Below, piece by piece: positions 57,801 through 64,000 of a stretch of 64,000 nucleotides of DNA. A model generated the notes under the pieces. The model saw only the letters and a program-made list of their open reading frames with translations. It searched no databases and was not told where the DNA came from. How positions within the stretch are numbered: the stretch's first letter is position 1; the number at the start of each line of letters is the position of its first letter. The translations under genes and the position numbers were made by a program. The DNA lies in the NCBI RefSeq assembly GCF_018320785.1, contig NC_054885.1:6026921-6090920 (forward strand), in the 5' to 3' direction. Source of the DNA: Cheilinus undulatus. Lineage: Eukaryota; Chordata; Actinopteri; Labriformes; Labridae.

Positions 57801-60800
57801 GCACATGCATATGAACACAGTAAGTACAGCGAGTTAGGTCTGCAAGTTTTGACTGCACTAGCCCTTTTCTAATGTTTTCTAATGTTGTTTAAATAAGGTC
57901 TGGAGTACAGATGGTAACACATGGACTAAAAGAAATAAAAGATATGAAACTGACTGTGAGAACTGTTAATTAGCTGCCATAGATTAGGAAACTGTTGACA
58001 AGAAATGCAAATATGACGTCAAGTTTATCCTCCTTTTTAGACAATGCAGTGGTCATTTAGTACATTTGTACAAAGGCCAGATTTTGTCTTGGCAGAGACT
58101 CTGGAAGCTGGACTTTCAAATAAACCAAAATTAAAAGTGCTTTGGCCTAACTACCATATGATTGTATTAGTAATTGTATTTTCTTTCAAAATGCAGAACC
58201 TTTTTAAGCAATGACAGTGAGATCTATCCCTACTGTCTAAAATGCAGCAGGCCACAAAGAGAGAATGGGCCCTCCCCAATTGTGATTTAGCACCAATATT
58301 AACTAATTTTAGACACTTTTAATCCCTTTTCACTACTTCATTTGGACATTTCTGAAGCATTTTAACCACTCCTAACCCATTTTGACCACTTTTGCTGCTA
58401 CAAAAACTATTTTTGCCACTTCTTGCCCATTTTGCCAATCTCTTTCCCCTTTTTAACCACTTCCCTGCCAGTAATTGCCCCTTCCAAACCATTTTCATAA
58501 CTTCACCAATCTTTGCCATTCTTTAACCCATCTTTAACCACTTTCTCTGCACTTTCATCCATTTTTGCCACTTTTCAACTATCTATGCCGCTTTATAAAC
58601 CCTTTTTCATTACCTTTTTGCCCCTTTGTTCCCTCTTTTACCCATTTTTACCACATTTTAACCTCTTTTCACCAATTTCCTTACCTCTATTCTCCCTTTG
58701 TGCTAGTTCACAACCCATTGTGAAACTTGTCATCCATTTTGCTACTCTCTAACCCATTTTCAACATTTTATCTGGCCCTTCTTGCACCATTTCCACCAGT
58801 CTTAATCCATTTTTTAAAAATACTTTTAAAATCTTTACTAATAATGGCTGACAAGTGAATTTCTGTAAAAATAGATCAAATATTCAGTCATTCAAAAACT
58901 ATTTCAATAATAATTTTTTGGGGTGGATTTAACAGCTAAAGACATTTAAAGTCAAAAGGTACCCTTAAAATCATAACATCTTCTTTTCTTCCTTTTCTGA
59001 ATTTAACAATCTACTGAGGGCCGGATAAGAAACTTTCGGGGGCCTGATGTGGCCCTCGGGCCACCAGTTGATGATCAGTGATCTACAGTTATTTATATCT
59101 GATTTGGGCGTTCAGATACCAAGTAGAAATCCTTAATGCATGGCATGGGTGTGTCTCAGTGCATACTGAAAATGATTTGGTATCTGATAGCTCAGACTGG
59201 GTACAGACGCGGTCTGGGATGCCTTCATCCAGACTGGACTGGATGTGTAGATGCACCGAACACTGGCACACATGAAACCTCAGCTTATAAGAGCCAGTCT
59301 TTTGGTTCACAGACAGAATTAGAAAACCTGGCAGGAATCCTGACTTCTACAGAAGAGCGATGGTTAGATAAAAGTTTTTATACAACTGCTTAATGGAGTA
59401 GCTAGCTGCCCTCTAACCAAGTTCCTTTAGCTTTCCTGTTTTTCTGTGTTTTTGAACATGTAAATCAACAGGAAATCCAGTGTAAAGGAAAGTGACGCAT
59501 AATTTTCATGAAACATATGTATATAGATTTTTTTTACCGTTTTTCATGCTGTAATCCTGAGATAAAATGAGGATTTCTCAAGGTTTCGAGAAAATGACAG
59601 GAAGAGGGAATGGAACATGTATTTGTGGAGTCATTTTAAAGCTCAGAGTGTTCACATGAGATTATTAGCATCATTTTATGGCTTTCTTTGCTTCCAGGAC
59701 TCTTACACTACACAACCTAATTTGTTGAAGTTATTGAAGTTGTCCAGTGTGACAAGTTTACCTCGATTATGGTCTGTGTTATCGCCCAGCCCTAGCTCAG
59801 AGCATGAAAGGAAACAGCTTGTTAAAGATTTTAGTGTAACAATCTTACCCGGGGTAGGCAGGGATGGCGGGCTGAGGCACAGCAGCCCTCACGGCGCTGT
59901 ACACGGGTCTGCCTCGACCCCGCAGGTGGGCGCCACGAAACGCCGCGGCTGCTGTGGTGGCTGCTGCCGCTGCAGACGGGTACGGAAACCCTGGGACTGA
60001 AGGAGGTAGGAATGAGGAGTAAAATGTTGAAAAAATGGCAGATTTTTAGAGGAAAAGGTCAATATGAAGGGAAAATATGAAGGAAGGAGGCTCATGAGGA
60101 ATAATAAACGGTTGCCTTCAGGGTTTCATATCAATAAAAGTGTCAGAGCGGAGAAATGCTCAGCCAGCAGTGCATTAATATAAATTAAAGATTGGGCTGT
60201 GACTCAACTGTAAAGTGGGCTGCAGTGACGTTTGTAGAGTTAGTAAAGAGGACTGAGACTCACCTGCGTACAGCTCAGGTCCATAGACCGCCCCCACCAT
60301 AGGGCTCAGTTTCCACCCCGCTGAGAGGAAACACAGAGAGCATTAGTCAAAGAAAGAGTGAAGCTTCCTACATGACAACATACATGATGTTCCTACCAAC
60401 ACTCATAACTTAGACACGTTTCATTAGAGCATGAGTGCACTCATTCACAGTCATTAATCTTTGTTGCTGTCACGCTTCATTTGGTACTCAAAGGCGGTTT
60501 TATCATTTATAAACTGATGAGACGACACAGAGGAAGAACTGAGACAGCAACACAGAGGAGTCATTCTTTCACATCTAGATTGCTGCTAGAGGTTGTTTGC
60601 AGACAGCCTCAAATCACAGCAAAGACCTCCAGATGGGGGGCAGGAAGTGACTTCTGCATAGAGAAGCACTATCAAAATACAACAGGGCCAACTGTCTTCC
60701 TTGTTGACTACCCAGAACATCTTTCCAGGGAGGCGTCCAGGAGGCATCCTGACCAGATACCTGAGCTACTTCATCTGGCTTCTCTCGATGCCGAGGAGCA

Positions 60801-62985
60801 GCGGCTCTACTCCAAGTCCCTATCTCTAAGGGAGAGACCTTCCACATGTGTATTTTAGCTAATCACGTTGCCCTTGGTCGGTCACATGTCCTAACATTGC
60901 TTCAGGTCTTAAAGGAACAGTACTGGCTACATGCACAAGTTTTAGGCATGTATGGTGCTAAACATACACCACAGTGCCTGATGTACCACAACCTGGGGCT
61001 GGAGGGGGGCAGCCCCAGGTTGTGGGACAGGCATACGCCTGGAGACCGCAGGAGGTTTTCCAGGCTCTTGGGATGACAACAGCTCAACCAGAGGCTCACG
61101 GCAACCCTACTACCCACCCTGACAGACGGTATTTTTGGCTTTCCCTCATCAAACTCATCAAATACACAATCCAACAACTCAAAAATGCTCTCGTGGACAA
61201 TTTGTGACCTGCACATTCACCACACTATGAAAGAATCATGGAATGTTATGAGACAGAGATGTTTTAAAGCTAAATGCAAAGCCGGAACTACCAAGTAACT
61301 ACGGCACTGCCACAGGCGCGCACTGTGTCACTCCGTCCAGTGGTTTACTCGGAAAGTAGTTCAGAGTATTTGCTTCATGTGTCGTAATGTTACATAAGTA
61401 TACATTATTATTTCATAGCATGGTGAATGTGCAGGTCACAACTTGTCCACAAGAGTGTTTTGGAGTTGTTGGATTGTGTATTTGATGAGTTTGATGAGGA
61501 AAAGCCAAAAATACCATCTGTCTCCATTGAGTTGGCACAGCAGCTCCGAACTTGGCAGCGCAAATCTAAAAATAGCTTGCATTGACAACTAAAGGTAATG
61601 AACCTATTACTAAGACTATAGGGATTATGGCAATGAGCAAATTTGCAAAAATGTTAAAGTATCCCTTTAAGGTGTGGACTTTATTTTTCCAGCTGATTAT
61701 TTTCCCATGCCCTTTGTAATATGCAAGGACATCCAGAGCAGAAACTGAGTTGTGTCAATCCTCCATCCCACCCGATGGAGCCCTAAGGTGCGCTTCCTCG
61801 CCACATCTACGCCTTAATTTTTGGTCTCAACATGCCTGAAAGTTCTGCACAATACTGCAAATTTGCACAAATGTTGTATCTTGTCTGAATGTGTTGAAAA
61901 ACAGCAAAAATGGAAGAAAAGAAACTGTCATCTCCTGAACAACACATCATTACTAAGTCTTTTACCCCACAAAGTTCATTTGATTAATGGTATATCACCA
62001 TTTCAATTAAAAGCACGTTTATGACAAAGTGAGCAAGAAAAGCTGTTAAAGAGGTGCAGCTAGCCTCTTCAAGACTACTGTTCCCCTTCATCTGGCTGGA
62101 TATGTAGTAGGAGGTCTGAAAGACTAAGCCATTTTTTATATTGATGACCTCCACGGTTGATAATTGCAGCTTGCAGGTCCATTTTGAGCTTTAAAGATCT
62201 AACGTTCCTCTGCTCCCATTGATTCCTTAGCAGTGTTTTTCACCATCTGCACCCCCCATCAGAATCATGTGACTGAAGACCTCTTGGTACTGCTGTCCAA
62301 CAGAGCTGCACTATATTTTTTAGAGCGGATCCTTTTTGCAGGACTATCTCAAAAACTGCACCTAGAATTGCAATGCTGGCTAGAACGGGGGTACCTAAAC
62401 TTTACAGCTCGAAACCCCCAAGATAACCTGAGACTGGGGGCTCCCACTGTCTCTAAAGGTGGTCAACACTCATGTTCAATATTTTCGATCAGAGATCCTG
62501 GATGCTGAGGACAGTTGAGCAGGCACCCTGTGGACTGTTAAGCAGAACAGAATGGTGCCTGCATGGCAATATGGATTCAAAATGTATCAGTATAGCATGA
62601 AAAGGTGGGAAACTTCGAGTAAGTGACACTGCTTGGACTCATCCTTTGCAAATGTTTGTGCTGATCTGCAGGATTTAAGCTGTATTTAAAATCTCCTGTC
62701 ATCATGGCCTGTAGGTGGTAGGAAGGATCAAGAATATTACTGAAAATAAGCAGCATTAAACGTTGTGTTTGCTTTACATAATGTTGTGTTTTCTCCCTGC
62801 AGCAGAGCCTGGACTGAATTTTAACCTGCCCGTGAGTACTTGTGCTGTGTGCATTATTGGCTACAGCGTGTACAGTGTATGTGAATGCTGTGGTTACCAT
62901 AAGGCAGAGTGCTGAGGGCCTCTCCGTTCGGGTAGGGGCTGACCATTTTCTTGTTGGTCATCACTCTGGCGGTGGCGTTATTCAC
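45851..62985 (-). CDS. rbfox2: Rbfox2 RNA-binding splicing regulator, C-terminal part (seven coding exons; RRM exons off the right edge)
   Basis: Exons, in transcript order, are 62985-62898, 60320-60264, 59996-59849, 53488-53446, 48209-48106, 47209-47134 and 45895-45851. Phases all agree and give 186 residues plus TAA. Rbfox proteins bind UGCAUG in pre-mRNA through a central RRM and control alternative splicing in the nucleus. Seen here: the post-RRM segment [20 protein letters not shown], then [59 protein letters not shown], an alanine-rich [19 protein letters not shown] segment, [20 protein letters not shown] and the terminal YSRFAPY nuclear-import/FAPY motif. [15 protein letters not shown] and ASLYR...YSRFAPY fit Rbfox2 rather than Rbfox1 or 3. 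The RRM and N-terminus are beyond 64000, so the gene is partial. Paralogue confidence is high; the family is certain. Confidence 0.95.
47134..47209 (-). CDS. rbfox2: rbfox2 exon encoding [25 protein letters not shown]
   Basis: Acceptor TTTATCCAG, 76 bases, donor GTGAGA. Its first base completes a serine codon with the previous exon (AG|T). Part of the tyrosine-rich low-complexity tail used for higher-order Rbfox assemblies in the family. Confidence 0.94.
48106..48209 (-). CDS. rbfox2: rbfox2 polyalanine exon
   Basis: Acceptor TCTCTCTTCAG, 104 bases, donor GTGAGG. Encodes GGYP, a run of nine alanines, [21 protein letters not shown]. The alanine run is coded by mixed GCT/GCC codons, so it is not a simple triplet slippage tract. 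It stands where mammalian Rbfox2 has [11 protein letters not shown], so the run is an expansion of the AA. Confidence 0.93.
48511..49142 (+). mobile_element. hAT-like non-autonomous transposon with internal minisatellite, perfect duplication
   Basis: CAGTGTTACTCAACCAAAAG on the left and CACGCGTTGAGTATCACTG on the right are inverted repeats, flanked by identical CTTTAATG at 48503-48510 and 49143-49150. The left part has GAGCCACAATCTAAGTGGTG, the middle repeats GGCAAAAAGTGGCAAAA words. It is 632 bp, non-coding, and the youngest-looking copy of the family. It lies in an rbfox2 intron, opposite to the gene's sense. Confidence 0.9.
49250..49900. repeat. Dispersed repeat segment in rbfox2 intron
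   Basis: The part at 49740-49900 is shared with 20480-20665. The preceding CCAACATGGCCGCTGCACCC and GCGACGTGACGTAGTTTG have the GC-rich wording of fish DNA-transposon ends. No coding sequence. Confidence 0.45.
49901..51530 (-). other. rbfox2: rbfox2 intron, no further exon recognised
   Basis: I looked for a muscle-type alternative exon related to VVYQEPVYGNKLLQ on the minus strand in 48210-53440 and did not see one by eye. Single UGCAUG words occur on the transcript strand at about 49983, 50409 and 50543. Nothing else is supported. Confidence 0.4.
51536..52470 (+). mobile_element. Rex3/RTE-like LINE, 5'-truncated, with GATG tail
   Basis: Plus strand encodes reverse-transcriptase remnants: [12 protein letters not shown] at about 51735-51770 (the catalytic FADD has become FAGD), [23 protein letters not shown] (51790-51860), then [20 protein letters not shown] and [20 protein letters not shown] (51955-52075), [20 protein letters not shown] (52085-52150), and a C-terminal [11 protein letters not shown]...[15 protein letters not shown]. 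It ends in GACAGATGGATGGATAG near 52470. Frame breaks at about 51861-51888 show it is dead. It lies antisense to rbfox2 in an intron. Confidence 0.85.
52471..53445 (-). other. rbfox2: rbfox2 intron, no exon recognised
   Basis: Contains an AAACAAACAAACAAAC tract (about 52832-52850) and a purine-rich GAGGAAGAAGAGGAGGAGGA tract (53370-53395). Nothing coding. Confidence 0.4.
53446..53488 (-). CDS. rbfox2: rbfox2 brain-type (B40-like) exon, here 43 nt
   Basis: Acceptor TCTTCTTCTCTCAG, donor GTAAGT. Encodes [14 protein letters not shown] after a split glycine codon. It corresponds to the 40-nt brain-type exon of Rbfox1/2 ([14 protein letters not shown]) with one extra alanine codon, so it is 43 nt and preserves the frame. 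In mammals this exon is mutually exclusive with a muscle-type exon. Confidence 0.93.
53644..53656 (-). promoter_or_regulatory. rbfox2: Paired UGCAUG Rbfox binding sites upstream of the B40-like exon
   Basis: On the transcript strand UGCAUGCUGCAUG places two UGCAUG hexamers one base apart, 156-168 bases upstream of the 53488 exon boundary. UGCAUG is the established Rbfox recognition element; intronic copies upstream of an exon usually favour skipping. Suggests autoregulation; function is inferred. Confidence 0.5.
53700..54585 (-). other. rbfox2: rbfox2 intron between B40-like exon and minisatellite
   Basis: No exon recognised; AT-rich. Grades into the tandem array around 54590. Confidence 0.35.
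54590..56860. repeat. rbfox2: 2.3-kb degenerate minisatellite, ~65-90-bp unit, in rbfox2 intron
   Basis: Units carry the same ordered words: (C)TGTCTAAATTGCACAAATA, CATTGGCAACTTTTTGGTAC, CAAGAAATTGCAGGCAAACT, CCTGTACA. They recur about every 65-90 bp for more than two dozen copies, with many substitutions and partial units. No coding capacity; frames at 55720-56995 are repeat artefacts. The array does not continue past about 56860. Confidence 0.8.
57150..57520. promoter_or_regulatory. rbfox2: Non-repetitive block in rbfox2 intron, candidate conserved element
   Basis: Unlike its AT-rich, repetitive surroundings, this interval has balanced composition, a CCAATCAG-type word (ATTAGCCAATCAGCACGG), two GTGTTTATTCAAA words 40 bases apart, and AATGGTGCAATCCCATTAG. 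It fits a conserved non-coding element but conservation is untested. Confidence 0.25.
57521..58315 (-). other. rbfox2: rbfox2 intron, nothing recognised
   Basis: No exon, RNA gene or repeat end supported. Confidence 0.35.
58320..59085 (-). mobile_element. Old hAT-like element with TTTTTGCCC internal repeats
   Basis: 58320-58800 repeats CCATTTTTGCCACTTTT-type words, the complement of the GGCAAAAAGTGG interiors seen elsewhere. 58990-59080 carries GGGGCCTGATGTGGCCCTCG followed by GGCCACCAGTTGATGATCAG, a typical hAT-like end shared with 5365-5440. Whether these are one element or two adjacent fragments is unclear. Confidence 0.45.
59849..59996 (-). CDS. rbfox2: rbfox2 exon encoding PGFPYP...[10 protein letters not shown]...PAYPG
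   Basis: Acceptor CTACCTCCTTCAG, 148 bases, donor GTAAGA. Encodes [40 protein letters not shown] and [10 protein letters not shown]. The RGRGR segment is the conserved arginine-glycine motif after the RRM. GC-rich with CpGs, unlike the flanking intron. Confidence 0.95.
60264..60320 (-). CDS. rbfox2: rbfox2 exon encoding [18 protein letters not shown]
   Basis: Acceptor CTGTGTTTCCTCTCAG, 57 bases, donor GTGAGT. Its first two bases complete an alanine codon with the G at the end of the preceding exon; its last base starts the valine codon finished by the next exon. Confidence 0.94.
60690..60855 (-). mobile_element. Rex3/RTE-like LINE 3' fragment
   Basis: Plus-strand CATCTTTCCAGGGAGGCGTC, CAGGAGGCATCCTGACCAGA, GAGGAGCAGCGGCTCTACTC is the reverse complement of the conserved C-terminal part of the LINE seen at 52180-52260. 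Short and truncated on both sides. Confidence 0.65.
60986..61025. repeat. Perfect 16-bp hairpin
   Basis: CCACAACCTGGGGCTG (60986-61001) and CAGCCCCAGGTTGTGG (61010-61025) are exact reverse complements around a GAGGGGGG loop (61002-61009). No U-tract follows. Confidence 0.9.
61117..61530. mobile_element. Inverted-repeat element with ~114-bp arms
   Basis: Arm 61117-61230 (GACGGTATTTTTGGCTTTCC, CTCATCAAACTCATCAAATA, CACAATCCAACAACTC, ACCTGCACATTCACCA) is mirrored by 61417-61530 at about nine in ten bases. The 186-bp centre contains GGAACTACCAAGTAACTACG facing GGAAAGTAGTTC. The arms also read [12 protein letters not shown] on one strand, so they may derive from a transposase. Confidence 0.75.
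62380..62470 (-). repeat. Diverged inverted copy of the 4650 / 41390 repeat
   Basis: Reverse complement gives GGGAGCCCCCAGTCTCAGG and ATCTTGGGGGTTTCGAGCTG, aligning to GGTCCCCGGTCTCTGACACC and TTTTGGGGGTTGCTGGCTGA. Low identity. Confidence 0.4.
62898..62985 (-). CDS. rbfox2: rbfox2 first exon in window (just after the RRM)
   Basis: Acceptor CTTCCATCCTCAG; the exon starts in phase 0 with [20 protein letters not shown], the conserved RRM-to-tail junction, and continues G EALSTLPY to a GTAACC donor at 62897. The usual junction in this family follows PYxNG; here no GT is present at that position, so the exon runs 24 bases further. The preceding exon (the C-terminal half of the RRM) is not in the window. 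Confidence 0.88.
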
Positions 62986-63615
62986 CTGAGGATGGAAGAG
63001 GAGACGGTCAGAGACACACAAACAAAGACTTGACAAAGCAAACAGAACAAAAATCACAAGGCTGATGCTGGAATATTTAACATTAGAATCACAGTGTCAG
63101 ATCTTCGTCTAACTCTGAGTGCACTGACTCATACTTATCCTTCGTCCATGTTAACAGATGGGACATGGATAAACTAGAAAATGCACATCAAACTTTTACC
63201 AAACATTGCTATCATTAAAGTTAGTTCTTGCTGATTCATGCCCAGATGTTGACTTTTTAAAGGTTAGCTTTAATGAGTTTATTGATGCCATAAAAAGGAG
63301 TTTAACACCATGACTGACAGCTCTGTTGACAAATGAGGCTCCTGCAGTGCTGGTTGCACCAGAGCAGGAACAGTAGGAGGAAATGTCACAAACACTGACA
63401 CAAGAGTCATTGGATTTTGCATAACCATGAGTGTCTGCTTCAAAATGACAGGTTGAACTTTCAATACTTTAATAAGATTAATACCAAGTGTACAGTACAG
63501 TGTCTGCTAAGAGAGAGTTTGGACTGCCTTAATCGCATAAAAGTACTGGTAATATCTTTTTAAAAATTCTTTCGGTGTTTTTGTGGAATTTAGACAATGT
63601 GCAGCAGTTGGCTTT
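62986..63615 (-). other. rbfox2: rbfox2 intron, RRM exon not reached
   Basis: No sequence resembling the RRM RNP1 segment (GFGFVTFE) is visible on the minus strand to the window edge, so the next upstream exon lies beyond 64000. Confidence 0.5.
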
Positions 63616-63619
63616 CAAT

Positions 63620-63925
63620 TTTGGATCCATTCATTTTCTTCCACTTATCCAGGCCGAGTCACAGTGGCAGCCGGCTAAGCAAGTCAGCCCAGGCGTCCCT
63701 CTCCCCAGCGACGTTTTCCTGAGGGACTCTGAGGGATTCCCAGGCCAGATGTTATATAATCCCTCCAGTGAGTTCTGGGTCTACCCTGGGGTGTCCAAGT
63801 TGGGCACACCCAGAAAACCTCCACAGGGAGGTGACCAGGGAGGCATTCCTGATCAGATACCTTTGGGGGATTTCCAGGCCAGCTTACGTCTCATTTCCAT
63901 GGGACTAAAGATCCAAAAATAAAGT
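63620..63925 (-). mobile_element. Rex3/RTE-like LINE 3' fragment
   Basis: Plus strand shows CATTTTCTTCCACTTATCCA, GGCCGAGTCACAGTGGCAGC, CCACAGGGAGGTGACCAGGG, AGGCATTCCTGATCAGATAC, the reverse complement of the C-terminal region and 3' UTR seen at 52230-52460. It has no long GATG tail and is truncated on its 5' side. Confidence 0.75.
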
Positions 63926-64000
63926 GAATTCCTTTACAGATAGATACCTCTGCAATAGGCGTGGAAATATTGCACTGGTGATGCCTCAACTGGCTCCTTT

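Overview
The window looks like a euchromatic segment of a ray-finned (teleost) fish genome. Genes are split by introns with canonical GT/AG junctions, coding density is very low, and the three recognisable genes are vertebrate-specific. The intergenic and intronic DNA is packed with repeat families typical of fish: Tc1-like transposons, hAT-like non-autonomous elements with 8-bp target duplications, tRNA-derived SINEs and Rex3/RTE-like LINE fragments. There is no bacterial or plasmid signature, no CRISPR array and no rRNA gene. I cannot name the species.

Layout. 1-14.3 kb: no gene found. It holds AT-rich degenerate tandem repeats, hAT-like and Tc1 remnants and one SINE. 14.3-19.2 kb, plus strand: a complete cone phosphodiesterase inhibitory gamma subunit gene (pde6h type) with a TATA-box promoter, a non-coding first exon and two coding exons (86 aa). 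Its second intron carries three tandem copies of a LINE reverse-transcriptase catalytic fragment. 19.4-22.3 kb: a Tc1-like transposon broken up by several later insertions. 22.8-33.5 kb, plus strand: a GPRC5-family orphan seven-transmembrane receptor (427 aa, three coding exons), possibly with an upstream untranslated exon ending at 23334; its 5.2-kb first coding intron is full of transposons. 33.5-38.9 kb: intergenic, with a 0.7-kb GATG-type satellite attached to the 3' end of a LINE, a compact block of homeodomain-like sites (candidate enhancer), and AT-rich repeats. 38.9-64 kb, minus strand: the 3' half of an RNA-binding Fox splicing-factor gene (rbfox2). Seven coding exons join in one open frame, from just after the RRM to the C-terminal FAPY motif; the RRM exons lie beyond the right edge. 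A long 3' UTR probably runs to about 38.9 kb. Its introns hold a 2.3-kb minisatellite, a 3' LINE fragment, a hAT-like element and an inverted-repeat element.

The three genes do not form a pathway. PDE6 gamma acts in cone phototransduction, GPRC5 is a plasma-membrane orphan receptor, and Rbfox2 is a nuclear splicing regulator. Their linkage is of interest because PDE6H and GPRC5A/D are linked in human (12p). The most informative novelties are: a Rex3 tail expanded into a satellite, a triplicated reverse-transcriptase core, a hAT family carrying its own internal minisatellite, an extended rbfox2 exon that adds residues after the RRM, and a doublet of Rbfox binding sites next to an rbfox2 exon homologous to the brain-type exon.
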